Shown here: positions 22,172-32,306 of the stretch, piece after piece | How positions within the stretch are numbered: position 1 is the stretch's first letter | How the letters are laid out: each line of letters opens with the position of its first letter | The notes under the pieces: model-generated | Told to the model about the DNA's origin: nothing | Databases searched by the model: none | The model's input: only the letters and a program-made list of their open reading frames with translations | Assembly (NCBI RefSeq): GCF_028747805.1 | Contig: NZ_CP114887.1 | Coordinates: 48,501 to 112,500 of the forward strand | Length of the DNA stretch: 64,000 bases | Direction of reading: 5' to 3' | From: Solibacillus daqui | Lineage (GTDB): Bacteria; Bacillota; Bacilli; Bacillales_A; Planococcaceae | Program-made: the position numbers and the translations under genes

Positions 22172-22546
22172 ATGAAAACTGTTTCAACAACAAATGCACC
22201 AGCAGCAATCGGTCCATACGCACAAGGGATTATCGTCAACAATATGTTCTATTCTTCAGGTCAAATCCCACTAAATTCTGCAGGCGAATTAGTGGATGGC
22301 GATATCGAAGCACAAACAAATCAAGTATTTGAAAACTTAAAAGCTGTTCTTGCAGCAGCAGGTTCCTCATTAGACCAAGTTGTCAAAACGACAGTGTTTA
22401 TGAAGGATATGAACGACTTTGTTGCAATGAACGAAGTCTATGCTTTACACTTTGGTGACCATAAGCCAGCGCGCTCAGCAGTAGAAGTCGCACGCTTACC
22501 AAAAGACGTAAAAGTAGAAATCGAAGTCATTGCGTTAGTAAAATAA
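22172..22546 (+). CDS. ridA: RidA family enamine/imine deaminase (YabJ)
   Basis: RidA hydrolyses reactive enamine/imine intermediates such as 2-aminoacrylate. The 124-aa protein has the family segments [21 protein letters not shown] and [21 protein letters not shown], with the substrate-binding arginine in [11 protein letters not shown]. The start is ATG 22172, with AAAAGGAGAG upstream. Confidence 0.95.
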   Translation: MKTVSTTNAPAAIGPYAQGIIVNNMFYSSGQIPLNSAGELVDGDIEAQTNQVFENLKAVLAAAGSSLDQVVKTTVFMKDMNDFVAMNEVYALHFGDHKPARSAVEVARLPKDVKVEIEVIALVK

Positions 22547-22552
22547 TGTATT

Positions 22553-22587
22553 TGCACCACTTTCCTGTAGAGGAGGGTGGTTTTTTT
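22553..22587 (+). terminator. terminator after ridA
   Basis: ACCAC-tt-TCCT pairs with AGGA-gg-GTGGT, then seven T. Confidence 0.88.
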
Positions 22588-22807
22588 ATGAAAAATCCCC
22601 ATTAGCTCACCAATAGCATAGTAAACTTAAATTTCATAGGCAGTCCTCTTTCAAAAAACCTCTAAATTATGACTAATTCGTCATCTAACCGACCGAATTT
22701 TTAGTTTATTTTAATAATTATAAAAATTGTAGATAGAAAAAAATTACATTTTATTGTATTCTATTGATAAATGATGCAAATTTAAGAAATTGGGTGATTT
22801 GAGGATG

Positions 22808-22831
22808 AGGAAAAGACAGCATTTCTTGAAT
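22808..22831 (+). promoter_or_regulatory. sigma-H-like promoter of spoVG
   Basis: AGGAAAA (22808-22814) and GAAT (22828-22831) resemble the sigma-H elements AGGAWWW and RNNGAAT, with a spacer one base shorter than in B. subtilis spoVG. spoVG is a known sigma-H gene. The rest of the 331-nt gap (22547-22877) is A/T rich and shows only the ridA terminator. Confidence 0.5.
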
Positions 22832-22877
22832 CATACATCATTATTATGCGCATCTAAGTATAGGGAGGTAATTCTTT

Positions 22878-23177
22878 ATGGAAGTAACAGACGTAAGATT
22901 ACGCCGTGTTCAAACAGACGGACGTATGCGTGCCATTGCATCGATTACATTAGACGATGAATTTGTAATTCATGATATTCGAGTAATTGATGGCAATACG
23001 GGTTTATTTGTAGCAATGCCGAGCAAGCGAACGCCGGATGGAGAGTTCCGTGATATCGCGCATCCAATCAATTCGAATACGCGCAATAAAATTCAAGAAA
23101 TCGTTTTAGAGGCATTTCATGCATCGACTGATGAAAATACGGAAGACGTAGTAGCGTTAGAAGAAGCAAATGTGTAA
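22878..23177 (+). CDS. spoVG: SpoVG regulator
   Basis: SpoVG is a small RNA/DNA-binding regulator that affects septation at sporulation and, in other Firmicutes, virulence and capsule. The 99-aa protein reads [11 protein letters not shown], then [20 protein letters not shown], then [18 protein letters not shown], the conserved core. GGGAGG at 22863-22868 is the ribosome binding site. Confidence 0.96.
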   Translation: MEVTDVRLRRVQTDGRMRAIASITLDDEFVIHDIRVIDGNTGLFVAMPSKRTPDGEFRDIAHPINSNTRNKIQEIVLEAFHASTDENTEDVVALEEANV

Positions 23178-23187
23178 TAAAACAATT

Positions 23188-23224
23188 AGGGGTCACTCAA
23201 CAAAATGAGGGGGCTCTTTTTTTT
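23188..23224 (+). terminator. terminator after spoVG
   Basis: An imperfect stem with CTCA/TGAG at its apex, flanked by AGGGGTCA and GGGGCTCT, is followed by eight T. Confidence 0.7.
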
Positions 23225-23396
23225 ATTAATCTTTAATAAGGATTTCATGTTCTATAACAGAAAAAAAGGGAATAATGTCGATAAAGTAGTAATAGAAAGG
23301 TTCGGGTATCAAAAGCGGCATTTTTGAAGTAGCTCATAAAAGTAGTTAAACCTATATAATTATTTTAAATTCAAACTTTTGTCAAGTCTGAATACC

Positions 23397-23425
23397 TTGA
23401 AAAGATAGTGAATTTACTATATAGT
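23397..23425 (+). promoter_or_regulatory. sigma-A promoter of glmU-prs
   Basis: TTGAAA (23397-23402), 17 nt, TATAGT (23420-23425), 38 nt before glmU. Confidence 0.7.
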
Positions 23426-23462
23426 CATAAGAGAAAATGAGCTAAAATGGAGGACTTATAAG

Positions 23463-24833
23463 ATGTCAAATATTTTTGCAGTTATTTTGGCTGCTGGTCA
23501 AGGTACGCGCATGAAGTCCAAATTATATAAAGTGTTACATCCAGTTTGTGGGAAAACAATGGTAGAACATGTGATTGATCATATTGGCTCTCTAAATGTT
23601 GAACGTGTCGTTACGGTTGTAGGTCACGGTGCAGAGCTTGTAAAAGAAACACTGGGAGACAAGAGTGAGTATGTTTTACAAGCAGAGCAACTAGGTACAG
23701 CACATGCCGTTCAACAGGCTGAACCGATTTTAGGCAGCTTAGAAGGCACTACACTTGTTGTATGTGGTGATACACCGCTAATTCGCCCGGAAACGATGCA
23801 AGCATTATTTGCACATCATGAGGCTAACAATGCGAAAGCAACGATTTTAACAGCGGTTGCAGAAAATCCAACTGGCTACGGACGCATTATTCGTGATGCA
23901 GATGGTCAAGTGGCACAAATTGTTGAGCAAAAGGATGCTTCAGCAGAACAACAACTAGTAAAAGAAATTAACACGGGTACGTATTGCTTTGATAACAAAG
24001 CATTATTCGAAGCATTAAAGCAAGTAAAAAATGACAACGCACAAGGTGAATACTACTTACCAGATGTCATCGAAATTTTACAAAAGCAAGGAGAAGTAGT
24101 AGCAGCCTATGTTACGGAGAACTTCGATGAAACGCTTGGTGTAAATGATCGATTTGCTTTATCACAAGCCGAAGAACTAATGCGTGCACGTATTAATGAG
24201 CGTCATATGCGTAATGGTGTAACAATCATTAACCCAGCCTCAACACATATTAGTGCAGATGCTGTTATCGGAAGTGATTCGGTTCTTTTACCGGGTGTAA
24301 TCATCGAAGGCAAAACAGTAATTGGAGAAGATTGTAAAATTGGTCCAAACAGTCATATCGTGAACAGCAAAATCGGTAACAGCACAACGATTCATAGTTC
24401 GGTTGTGTTAAACAGCCAAGTGGGTAACGAAACAGCTGTAGGTCCGTTCGCGCACTTACGTCCAGAATCAACATTAGGCGACCACGTAAAAATTGGTAAC
24501 TTTGTTGAAGTGAAGAAGAGCACGCTAGGTGATGATACAAAAGTTTCGCACTTAAGTTATATTGGAGATGCAGAAATTGGCAGCAACGTAAATATTGGCT
24601 GCGGTTCAATAACTGTAAACTATGACGGTAAAAATAAGTTTAAAACAACAATAGAAGACGATGTATTTGTTGGTTGTAATTCCAACTTAGTTGCGCCAGT
24701 GACGCTGAAAAAAGGGTCATTTATTGCAGCTGGATCGACAATTACAAAAGAAGTACCTGAAGAGGCACTAGCAATCGCACGTGCTCGTCAAGAAAATAAG
24801 CTAGGCTATTTAAGCAAAAATAAATCAAAATAA
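23463..24833 (+). CDS. glmU: bifunctional UDP-GlcNAc pyrophosphorylase / GlcN-1-P acetyltransferase
   Basis: GlmU makes UDP-GlcNAc for peptidoglycan and teichoic acid. The N-terminal uridylyltransferase half has [30 protein letters not shown] and CGDTPL. The C-terminal half (from about residue 250) is a left-handed beta helix of hexapeptide repeats such as [11 protein letters not shown]. It includes the acetyltransferase [15 protein letters not shown]. The protein is 456 aa. It is followed 26 nt later by prs. Confidence 0.97.
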   Translation: MSNIFAVILAAGQGTRMKSKLYKVLHPVCGKTMVEHVIDHIGSLNVERVVTVVGHGAELVKETLGDKSEYVLQAEQLGTAHAVQQAEPILGSLEGTTLVVCGDTPLIRPETMQALFAHHEANNAKATILTAVAENPTGYGRIIRDADGQVAQIVEQKDASAEQQLVKEINTGTYCFDNKALFEALKQVKNDNAQGEYYLPDVIEILQKQGEVVAAYVTENFDETLGVNDRFALSQAEELMRARINERHMRNGVTIINPASTHISADAVIGSDSVLLPGVIIEGKTVIGEDCKIGPNSHIVNSKIGNSTTIHSSVVLNSQVGNETAVGPFAHLRPESTLGDHVKIGNFVEVKKSTLGDDTKVSHLSYIGDAEIGSNVNIGCGSITVNYDGKNKFKTTIEDDVFVGCNSNLVAPVTLKKGSFIAAGSTITKEVPEEALAIARARQENKLGYLSKNKSK

Positions 24834-24859
24834 AACTATTCAAAATACAGGAGGCCATC

Positions 24860-25819
24860 ATGCCGTATCAATACGCTGACTCAAAATTAAAAATCTTCTC
24901 ATTAAATTCTAACAATCCACTTGCTAAAGAGATTGCTGATGAAATGGGTGTAGAACTAGGGAAATCATCTGTAAAACACTTCAGTGATGGGGAAGTTCAA
25001 ATTAGCATTGAAGAAAGTATTCGTGGAATGGATGTATTTATCGTTCAATCTACTTCTGCACCTGTTAACGAGCATTTAATGGAACTTTTAATTATGGTTG
25101 ATGCTGTTAAACGTGCATCTGCTCGTACAGTAAACGTTGTAATGCCTTACTATGGCTATGCTCGCCAAGACCGTAAAGCAAAAGCACGTGAACCAATCAC
25201 TGCTAAATTAGTTGCAAACTTACTTGAAACTGCTGGTGCTACACGTGTAATCGTTTTAGATTTACACGCACCTCAAATTCAAGGTTTCTTCGATATTTTA
25301 ATCGATCACTTAGTAGCAGTACCTTTACTTGCAGAACATTTCGGTTCAAAAGGGTTCAATGAAGACGAATTAGTAATTGTTTCTCCAGACCATGGTGGTG
25401 TAACGCGTGCTCGTAAAATGGCAGAACGTTTAAAAGCACCGATTGCAATTATTGATAAACGCCGTCCAAAACCTAACGTAGCGGAAGTAATGAACATTGT
25501 TGGTAATGTAGATGGTAAAGTATGTATCTTAATCGATGATATTATCGATACGGCAGGTACAATTACAATTGGTGCAGAAGCATTAATTAAGAGCGGTGCA
25601 AAGGAAGTTTACGCTTGTTGCTCACACCCAGTATTATCTGGTCCAGCAATCGAACGTATTGAAAATTCTTCTATTAAAGAATTAGTTGTAACAAATACAA
25701 TTCAATTAAGCGAAGATAAGCTTTCTCCAAAAATTAAGCAATTATCAGTTGCAAAATTAATGGCAGATGCAATCTCTCGTGTTTACGAAAACAAATCAGT
25801 AAGTACTTTATTTGATTAA
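24860..25819 (+). CDS. prs: ribose-phosphate pyrophosphokinase
   Basis: Prs makes PRPP for nucleotide, His and Trp synthesis. [17 protein letters not shown] is the ATP-binding flexible loop, [13 protein letters not shown] the metal/regulatory segment, and [14 protein letters not shown] the PRPP-binding loop. The protein is 319 aa. The ribosome binding site is AGGAGG. A terminator follows; the usual next gene, ctc, is missing. Confidence 0.97.
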   Translation: MPYQYADSKLKIFSLNSNNPLAKEIADEMGVELGKSSVKHFSDGEVQISIEESIRGMDVFIVQSTSAPVNEHLMELLIMVDAVKRASARTVNVVMPYYGYARQDRKAKAREPITAKLVANLLETAGATRVIVLDLHAPQIQGFFDILIDHLVAVPLLAEHFGSKGFNEDELVIVSPDHGGVTRARKMAERLKAPIAIIDKRRPKPNVAEVMNIVGNVDGKVCILIDDIIDTAGTITIGAEALIKSGAKEVYACCSHPVLSGPAIERIENSSIKELVVTNTIQLSEDKLSPKIKQLSVAKLMADAISRVYENKSVSTLFD

Positions 25820-25830
25820 TTTATAGCCTA

Positions 25831-25873
25831 GAGCAGCTTAGGAATGCATTTCCTAAGCTGCTTTTTTATTTTT
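25831..25873 (+). terminator. terminator after prs
   Basis: AGCAGCTTAGGAA pairs with TTCCTAAGCTGCT (13 bp) and is followed by six T. Confidence 0.93.
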
Positions 25874-25883
25874 CTAAAAAAAC

Positions 25884-25912
25884 TTCGACTTACGAAAGAA
25901 AATCAGTATAAT
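25884..25912 (+). promoter_or_regulatory. probable sigma-A promoter of the MFS gene
   Basis: TTCGAC (25884-25889), 17 nt, TATAAT (25907-25912). The -10 is consensus and the -35 is weak. Confidence 0.5.
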
Positions 25913-25953
25913 GAGATTGATAAGAGTAAATATTATGAAAATTAGGGGTCGAA

Positions 25954-27153
25954 ATGAAAACATATAATGAAAAAATGAGTATTTATCATGGCATGGCGTC
26001 GGCTGTGGCACAAAATACTTCCAATAGCTATGTGCCGATTTTTGCAATGACGATTCTTGGAGCAACGAATTACCAAGTCGGATTAATTAGCTCTTTACCG
26101 CCGCTTGTGACACTAATTATGACGTTGCCGGCAGCAATTTTATTGAATCGCGCTATTGAGCAAAAAAAATTAGTTGCCTTCTCGGTTGTCGCGGCACGAT
26201 TTATCTTTTTATTAATCGCTTTTGTAAGTTATGTACCGGGCAGCTTTGGTTCGTGGCTGTTATTGGGACTAATTGCCGCGATGAGTGTTCCCAATACGAT
26301 GGCTAATATGGGATGGCAATCGTTTATTGGCAATCTGATTGAAGAAAATCGCCGAGCGCAGTTTTTTAGTGATCGCAATCGTTTATTAACGATTGTTGGG
26401 CTAATTGTAACTCTAATAATTGGTGTAGTCATGAAAGATATGACAACTAATAAATTAGCGTATCAAATTTTATTTATGTTTACTTTTTTCGTTGGGCTAG
26501 TGGAATTGTATTTCCTCATGAAGCATGATGAGCCTGTACGTGAATTGCAGCAACAAAAGAAGCGTGCAATGGATTGGTCGATTTTTAAAAATAAACAGTA
26601 TGTGCTCTTTTTAGTTGTGGCACTCGTTTTTAATTTCGGATGGCAAATGGCTTGGGGGCTTTTTAATATTTATAATGTTCGGTATGCAGAGGCAACAATT
26701 TTTTGGATTAGTATGTTTAACGTGGCCAATATGCTTGCACAAATATTTTCATTTAATCTATGGAAGAATTGGTCGCAAAAATATGGCAATATGGCGGTAT
26801 TTGTTTGGGTAGCATTTGGCATGTCGACAGCGCCATTATTAATGGTTTTATCAACAGATCTGTATTACTTAACGGCGATGTCGATGTTGTCAGGTTTCTT
26901 TGTATCGGGGACCGTTCTAATTTTGTTTAACTTATTATTAGAAAACTCACCACAAGAAGTGCGTACGTATTGTATTACATCCTATAATGTGTTGCTAGCG
27001 ATTATTGCCTTTATCTCTCCACAAATCGGCATTTGGCTACTTGAAACCTATTCAATGGATATAGCGATGTATTTATCAACGGCAATGCGATTTTTAGCGG
27101 CAGTCGGTTTCTTTGTTCTATATTATGTACGTAAAAAGCGCGAACAAGTTTAA
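25954..27153 (+). CDS. MFS family transporter, substrate unknown
   Basis: The 399-aa membrane protein has about 10-12 hydrophobic segments and a charged central loop (KHDEPVRELQQQKKRA, near residues 188-205), the usual two-times-six layout of the major facilitator superfamily. No substrate-specific signature is recognised. It replaces ctc between prs and pth relative to B. subtilis and has its own promoter and no operon partner, suggesting lineage-specific insertion. Export of a small molecule is the general expectation only. Confidence 0.8.
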   Translation: MKTYNEKMSIYHGMASAVAQNTSNSYVPIFAMTILGATNYQVGLISSLPPLVTLIMTLPAAILLNRAIEQKKLVAFSVVAARFIFLLIAFVSYVPGSFGSWLLLGLIAAMSVPNTMANMGWQSFIGNLIEENRRAQFFSDRNRLLTIVGLIVTLIIGVVMKDMTTNKLAYQILFMFTFFVGLVELYFLMKHDEPVRELQQQKKRAMDWSIFKNKQYVLFLVVALVFNFGWQMAWGLFNIYNVRYAEATIFWISMFNVANMLAQIFSFNLWKNWSQKYGNMAVFVWVAFGMSTAPLLMVLSTDLYYLTAMSMLSGFFVSGTVLILFNLLLENSPQEVRTYCITSYNVLLAIIAFISPQIGIWLLETYSMDIAMYLSTAMRFLAAVGFFVLYYVRKKREQV

Positions 27154-27168
27154 AGCAATGCACATCAC

Positions 27169-27209
27169 TTTTCATTGGTAAATAGCAACGAATCAATTTT
27201 CCAATGAAA
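27169..27209 (+). repeat. inverted repeat after the MFS gene
   Basis: TTTCATTGG (27170-27178) and CCAATGAAA (27201-27209) form a 9-bp stem with a 22-nt loop. No T run follows, so it may be a weak or factor-dependent 3' end structure. It lies directly before an FR3 repeat. Confidence 0.45.
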
Positions 27210-27216
27210 CCTACAG

Positions 27217-27266
27217 AAGAAAAGACATCCTTTTGAGCTACTTGGCGCGAAATGTGTTTTCTAACG
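27217..27266 (+). repeat. dispersed repeat FR3, copy 1 (before pth)
   Basis: This 50-nt element reads AAGAAAAGACATC, then TTTTGAG, then CTACTTGG, then CGCGAAATGTGTTTT and CTAACG. It shares about 80 percent of bases with 33003-33053 and is recognisably similar to 51682-51733. A hairpin pairs TTTTG with CGAAA around the middle. FR3 is a label used only in this report. It ends 47 nt before the pth start and may include promoter sequence. Confidence 0.65.
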
Positions 27267-27313
27267 ATGTATGGTAGAATAAAGTCGATTAGAGAAAAAG
27301 GATGCGATATGTA

Positions 27314-27877
27314 GTGAAATTAATTATTGGTTTAGGAAATCCAGGAAAACCATATGAGCATACACGCCATAATATTGGGTTTGATGTCATTGATGAATTA
27401 GCAAATCGTTGGAATGCACCATTAAATCAAAGTAAGTTTAATGGTATGTATGCAAGCGTGCATCGTCCTGAAGGCAAAGTCATTTTATTAAAGCCATTAA
27501 CATATATGAATTTATCGGGTGAAAGTGTGCGCCCGCTAATGGATTATTTTGATATTGATATAGAAGATATTATCGTAATTTATGATGATTTAGATTTAGA
27601 AACAGGGAAATTACGCTTACGTGCAAAAGGGAGTGCGGGTGGCCATAATGGCATTAAATCACTGATTCAGCACCTTGGTACGCAAGAATTCAATCGTATC
27701 CGTGTAGGGGTAAATCGTCCGCCAGCAGGCATGAAAGTGGCTGATTATGTACTATCGAAGTTTTCAAAAGACGATCAGCCAGTTGTGACAGAAGCGATTG
27801 ATAAAAGTTGTGATGCGGTAGAAACGGCATTAAAGAAACCATTTTTAGAAGTAATGAATCAATTTAACGGCGCATAA
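27314..27877 (+). CDS. pth: peptidyl-tRNA hydrolase
   Basis: Pth (SpoVC) releases tRNA from dropped-off peptidyl-tRNA. The N-terminus [20 protein letters not shown] contains the catalytic His. [22 protein letters not shown] and [18 protein letters not shown] are family motifs. The start is taken as GTG 27314 (MKLIIGLG), giving 187 aa, because homology starts there. AAAGGAT at 27297-27303 fits this start, whereas ATG 27302 is too close to it. Confidence 0.95.
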   Translation: MKLIIGLGNPGKPYEHTRHNIGFDVIDELANRWNAPLNQSKFNGMYASVHRPEGKVILLKPLTYMNLSGESVRPLMDYFDIDIEDIIVIYDDLDLETGKLRLRAKGSAGGHNGIKSLIQHLGTQEFNRIRVGVNRPPAGMKVADYVLSKFSKDDQPVVTEAIDKSCDAVETALKKPFLEVMNQFNGA

Positions 27878-27934
27878 TTTAGTGCCAATACGGCTATACT
27901 TTACCATATACGACGTATAAAGGGGGCATACTAC

Positions 27935-28162
27935 ATGCCGATTCGTTATCGCTGTCGACATTGTAAAGTAGAGATGGGAAGTTTACCATTTGATGCGGAA
28001 AAAACGATTCATAAGCTGCATTTATTTGAAATCGGTGAAATGGACGAATTCGTTGAAAAAAATGCGCAAGGTGAAACAATTGTACACAGTATCTGTGAGC
28101 ATTGTGAGCAGTCATTGCGCCAGTTCCCAGATTATTATGCACTAAAAAAATGGTTACAGTAA
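27935..28162 (+). CDS. fin: anti-sigma-F factor Fin
   Basis: Fin (YabK) inhibits sigma-F in the forespore and helps the switch to sigma-G. It is 75 aa with two zinc-type cysteine pairs, Cys7-Cys10 (CRHC) and Cys54-Cys57 (CEHC), and a C-terminal LRQFPDYYALKKWLQ. Length and position between pth and mfd match B. subtilis. A clear sigma-F promoter was not identified. Confidence 0.9.
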   Translation: MPIRYRCRHCKVEMGSLPFDAEKTIHKLHLFEIGEMDEFVEKNAQGETIVHSICEHCEQSLRQFPDYYALKKWLQ

Positions 28163-28169
28163 GGGAGTT

Positions 28170-28217
28170 GCTTTGGTCGCGATTGTTCGCGCCAAGGCTT
28201 TTTCCGTTTTTAAATTC
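28170..28217 (+). terminator. terminator after fin
   Basis: GCTTTGGTCGCG and CGCGCCAAGGC pair with a few mismatches, then TTTTTCCGTTTTT. Confidence 0.75.
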
Positions 28218-28244
28218 GTGATTTAAATAGAAAGGAGCTTGAAT

Positions 28245-31200
28245 GTGAGTACAATTCACCAAATATTTTTGCAAGATAAGCAGATTCATAATTTTTTACA
28301 ACAAGTAAAATCTGGTGCTGCGAATGATAGTCTCATAACAGGGTTAACAGGTAGTGCGAGACCAGCATTAATTCATTCCATGTTTGAAGAAACGAATAAA
28401 TCGATTTATATTTTGTCATCGAATTTATTGCAGGCACAAAAGCTCGTGGATGACTTAAGTGCACTCGTTGGTGAAGAAGTTGTTCATTACTATCCAGCGG
28501 AAGAATTTATTGCGGCGAATGTGACAGTTTCATCGCCTGAATTGCGTGCACAGCGTATTGCCACATTAGGGCGCTTAGTGAATAAGGAGCGTGGCATTTA
28601 TATTATCCCTGTGGCCGGAATGCGAAAAGTGCTCAATGCACCGACAGATTGGGCTGGTCATGAATTACAAACTGCTGTAGGACAGGATATCGTCGTGGAA
28701 GATTGGCTACATATGTTAGTGGAAACAGGTTATACACGTAGCGAAATGGTCACATCACCAGGTGAGTTTGCATTGCGCGGAGGTATTTTAGATGTGTATC
28801 CTCCGTATATGGAAAATCCGGTTCGTTTAGAGTTATTTGATACAGAGGTAGATTCAATTCGTACGTTTTCAGCAGATGACCAACGTTCGATTGGGAAATT
28901 ACAAGAGTTGACGATTTTACCAGCGACGGAATTACTTATTACAAACGAGCAGCGTGTAATACTAGCAGAGCGTTTAGAGGTATCCCTTGCAGCAAGTTTA
29001 AAAAAGGTACGTAAAAAGGAAACACAAGAGCTATTACTCGAAAATATTGGGCAAGATATTGAGCTACTGCGCCAAGGGCAATTGCCAGATTATATTGCAA
29101 AATATGGATCGTTGTTATTTGAGAAGCCTCATTTTTTAGGGGATTACTTTACACAGGATGGCATTGTGTTATTTGATGAGCTTGGGCGTATTCAAGAAGT
29201 GATGGAAGCGTGGGAACGCGAGGAGCATGAATGGTTTATTTCAATGATTGAAGATGGCAAAACACTACATGATGTAAAACCATCGTATTCATTAAAAGAA
29301 GTGCTCTCGATGTTAAAGCAAACAAAGCTTTATTTTGCATTATTTACACGGACATTTGCTGGGGTGACATTGAAAAAAACAATCAGTTTTTCGTGTAAGC
29401 CAATGCAGCAATTCCATGGACAAATTGCGTTATTACAAAATGAAATTGCTCGTTGGACGCAAGAAAAGTTCAGCGTGCTATTTACAGCTGATTCTGCTGA
29501 GCGCATGAATGCCATTCAAAATTTGATGGATGACTATCATATTCAAGCAACAATTGGTTACGCCAACGCACCGGGTGTTTATATCGTCAATGCTGCATTG
29601 TCAGCCGGATTTGAATTGCCACAACAACGTTTAGCTGTTGTAACAGACGATGAATTATTCAAACAGCAGGCGAAGAAAAAATCAAGACCGCAGCAAATGA
29701 CCAATGCCGAGCGTATTAAATCCTATACAGAAATCAAACCCGGTGATTATGTTGTACACGTGCATCACGGGATCGGAAAATACATTGGTATTGAAACATT
29801 GGTTGTGAATAATACACATCAAGACTACTTACATGTACGCTACCGTGAAGATGATAAGTTATATGTGCCAGTCGATCAAATCGAGCTGATTCAACGTTAT
29901 GTACCATCAGGTGAAAAAGAGCCGAAGCTACATAAGCTAGGTGGTACAGAGTGGAAAAAGACGAGAACAAAAGTATCAAAAGCAGTGCAGGATATTGCCG
30001 ATGACTTAATCAAGCTCTATGCCAAGCGTGAAGCAGAGAAAGGTTTTGCGTTTGCACCTGACTCTGATGAACAGCGTAGCTTTGAAGCAGCTTTTCCATA
30101 TGAAGAAACTGAAGACCAATTACGAACAATTGTTGAAGTGAAGAAGGATATGGAACGCGAACGCCCGATGGATCGCCTTGTGTGTGGCGATGTAGGCTAT
30201 GGCAAAACAGAAGTAGCCATTCGCGCGGCCTTTAAAGCAATTTTAGATGGCAAGCAAGTAGCATTTTTAGTGCCGACAACGATTTTAGCACAACAGCATT
30301 ATGAAACGATTGCGAAGCGTTTTGAAGACTATGCCATGAATGTTGGTCTATTGAGTCGTTTCCGTTCGAAAAAGCAGCAAACCGAAACGTTAAAAGGTCT
30401 ACGTGAGGGTACCGTGGATATCGTCATTGGTACGCATCGTATTTTATCAAAAGATGTAGAGTATCAAGATTTGGGCTTACTTATTGTTGATGAAGAACAG
30501 CGATTTGGTGTAACACATAAAGAAAAAATTAAGCAGCTACGCACAAATGTTGATGTATTAACGTTAACAGCAACACCGATTCCACGAACGTTGCATATGT
30601 CGATGGTAGGGGTGCGTGATTTATCAGTAATCGAGACACCACCACAAAATCGTTTCCCTGTACAAACGTATGTGATGGAGCATAACGGTGCGTTAGTGCG
30701 TGAAGCAATTGAACGTGAAATGGCTCGTGGTGGGCAAGTGTTTTACTTGTATAACCGCGTCGAAGATATTACCCGCCGCGTCGAAGAGATTCAAATGCTA
30801 GTACCAGATGCCCGTGTAGCATTTGCACATGGTCAAATGACAGAGGCAAAACTAGAATCGGTTATTTTATCATTTATTGATGGAGAATATGATGTCCTTG
30901 TGACAACGACAATTATTGAAACTGGTGTCGACATTCCGAATGTAAATACGTTAATCGTTCATGATGCGGATCGTATGGGTTTATCGCAGTTGTATCAATT
31001 GCGTGGACGTGTTGGTCGTTCAAATCGTATTGCCTATGCGTACTTTATGTATGAGCGTGATAAAGTGCTAACAGAAGTCGCAGAGCAACGTCTGCAAGCA
31101 GTGAAAGAATTTACTGAGCTTGGTTCAGGCTTCAAAATTGCTATGCGTGATTTATCGATTCGTGGTGCGGGCAATTTACTTGGTGCACAGCAGCATGGCT

Positions 31201-31757
31201 TTATCGATTCAGTCGGCTTTGATTTATATTCACAAATGTTAGAAGAGGCTGTTGAGGAGCGTCGTACAGGTGTGAAAAAAGAAGAGAAGCAAGAAATTGA
31301 AGTAATTCTGCATGTTGATGCCTATATTCCAGATGCCTATATCCCAGATGGCTATCAAAAAATCCAAATGTATAAGCGTATCAAAGCGATGGAGCATTTA
31401 GAAGATTATTATGAAATTATTGACGAAATGCAGGACCGCTTTGGCGATGTACCTGTTGAAACGGAGCGCTTAATGCGTGTGGCACGTATGAAAGTGTGGG
31501 CGGCACAGGCTGGCGTTGTTTCAATTAAAGAAAAACAGCAGGTCGTATCGATTACACTTTCAGAAGAAGGCACACAATACGCAGATGGTGCGAAAATTGT
31601 GGAGCAGTCAATGAACTTTGGGCGCGCGATCGGCTTTGGTATGGAAGGCACTCAGCTTGTTATTACCGTAGATTATCATAAATGTGGCAATCACTTACCG
31701 TTTGATGTCGTAGAAAAAATGATGGAAGTCATTGCAGGAGCAAAAAAGGGAAGTTAA
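28245..31757 (+). CDS. mfd: transcription-repair coupling factor Mfd
   Basis: Mfd displaces RNA polymerase stalled at DNA damage and recruits UvrA. The protein is 1170 aa. An N-terminal UvrB-like region is followed by the RNA polymerase-interacting CarD-like domain (PGDYVVHVHHGIGKYIG, about residues 500-515). The helicase motor has GDVGYGKT at 648-655 and DEEQ at 749-752, and RGRVGRS is motif VI. The C-terminal TRCF domain completes it. The start is GTG 28245, because AAAGGAG at 28231-28237 is spaced 7 nt from it. The TTG at 28239 is too close. Confidence 0.97.
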   Translation: MSTIHQIFLQDKQIHNFLQQVKSGAANDSLITGLTGSARPALIHSMFEETNKSIYILSSNLLQAQKLVDDLSALVGEEVVHYYPAEEFIAANVTVSSPELRAQRIATLGRLVNKERGIYIIPVAGMRKVLNAPTDWAGHELQTAVGQDIVVEDWLHMLVETGYTRSEMVTSPGEFALRGGILDVYPPYMENPVRLELFDTEVDSIRTFSADDQRSIGKLQELTILPATELLITNEQRVILAERLEVSLAASLKKVRKKETQELLLENIGQDIELLRQGQLPDYIAKYGSLLFEKPHFLGDYFTQDGIVLFDELGRIQEVMEAWEREEHEWFISMIEDGKTLHDVKPSYSLKEVLSMLKQTKLYFALFTRTFAGVTLKKTISFSCKPMQQFHGQIALLQNEIARWTQEKFSVLFTADSAERMNAIQNLMDDYHIQATIGYANAPGVYIVNAALSAGFELPQQRLAVVTDDELFKQQAKKKSRPQQMTNAERIKSYTEIKPGDYVVHVHHGIGKYIGIETLVVNNTHQDYLHVRYREDDKLYVPVDQIELIQRYVPSGEKEPKLHKLGGTEWKKTRTKVSKAVQDIADDLIKLYAKREAEKGFAFAPDSDEQRSFEAAFPYEETEDQLRTIVEVKKDMERERPMDRLVCGDVGYGKTEVAIRAAFKAILDGKQVAFLVPTTILAQQHYETIAKRFEDYAMNVGLLSRFRSKKQQTETLKGLREGTVDIVIGTHRILSKDVEYQDLGLLIVDEEQRFGVTHKEKIKQLRTNVDVLTLTATPIPRTLHMSMVGVRDLSVIETPPQNRFPVQTYVMEHNGALVREAIEREMARGGQVFYLYNRVEDITRRVEEIQMLVPDARVAFAHGQMTEAKLESVILSFIDGEYDVLVTTTIIETGVDIPNVNTLIVHDADRMGLSQLYQLRGRVGRSNRIAYAYFMYERDKVLTEVAEQRLQAVKEFTELGSGFKIAMRDLSIRGAGNLLGAQQHGFIDSVGFDLYSQMLEEAVEERRTGVKKEEKQEIEVILHVDAYIPDAYIPDGYQKIQMYKRIKAMEHLEDYYEIIDEMQDRFGDVPVETERLMRVARMKVWAAQAGVVSIKEKQQVVSITLSEEGTQYADGAKIVEQSMNFGRAIGFGMEGTQLVITVDYHKCGNHLPFDVVEKMMEVIAGAKKGS

Positions 31758-31764
31758 AAGTAAA

Positions 31765-31812
31765 AGAAGGATACGAACAAGTAAATGACTTCTTCGTATC
31801 CTTCTTTTTATA
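31765..31812. terminator. bidirectional terminator between mfd and the convergent orphan gene
   Basis: AGAAGGATACGAA (31765-31777) pairs with TTCGTATCCTTCT (31793-31805), with A before and T after the stem. It can therefore act for both converging genes. Confidence 0.9.
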
Positions 31813-31821
31813 TCGAGAAAA

Positions 31822-32148
31822 TTATAATTCTAACATCGATTTAATAGAATGCTGAACGCTATAGTGAACACCGTTCTGATAATTTAATCTCTGTAATAGC
31901 TCCTCGCGGTTACGATGTTCTTGGCGTAACGCTAAAAATTGTTTTTCACGTGTTGTGGAAGTCATTGTAAGATCACGTTGGCCGTTTGGTTTTTCTAAAT
32001 AACGTTTAAAAATACCATTTTCAAATTTTGAAATAACCTCTGCACGTTCTGTTGCATAATTCGGATAATGCACCAAATGTGTTCCTGCATAGTATTGTTG
32101 CTGACGATATGCATCGGGCGTAGAGACAATAGCATCTACTCTTAACAA
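31822..32148 (-). CDS. hypothetical protein, orphan between mfd and spoVT
   Basis: The 108-aa polar protein lacks a signal peptide or membrane segment. It is rich in Gln, Arg and Tyr (YRQQQYYAGTH, REKQFLALRQEHRNREELLQR), and the C-terminal half is probably helical. I do not recognise the family. It is likely real: a perfect AGGAGG (32162-32157) sits 8 nt before TTG 32148, codon use resembles its neighbours, and a terminator closes it. It is the only minus-strand gene between the thiamine block and yabR and is not part of the B. subtilis order. GTG 32157 lies within the ribosome binding site. Confidence 0.7.
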   Translation of the reverse strand: MLRVDAIVSTPDAYRQQQYYAGTHLVHYPNYATERAEVISKFENGIFKRYLEKPNGQRDLTMTSTTREKQFLALRQEHRNREELLQRLNYQNGVHYSVQHSIKSMLEL

Positions 32149-32306
32149 TTCCAACACCTCCTATGGACGTTCCTAGATGTTTTGTTTTCGTTTTTAAAAA
32201 ACAGAAATAAATCTAAAAATAAAACAAATTCCCAAATGTAGTTAATCTGATCAATTTGAAATGCCAAAAAAAAGTGTGTAATTTTAAAAATTTGGTTATG
32301 AACCCA

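Noticed and set aside
28239..28244. TTG as the start of mfd
   Set aside because: Only 1 nt separates it from AAAGGAG; GTG 28245 has normal spacing and fits the family N-terminus.
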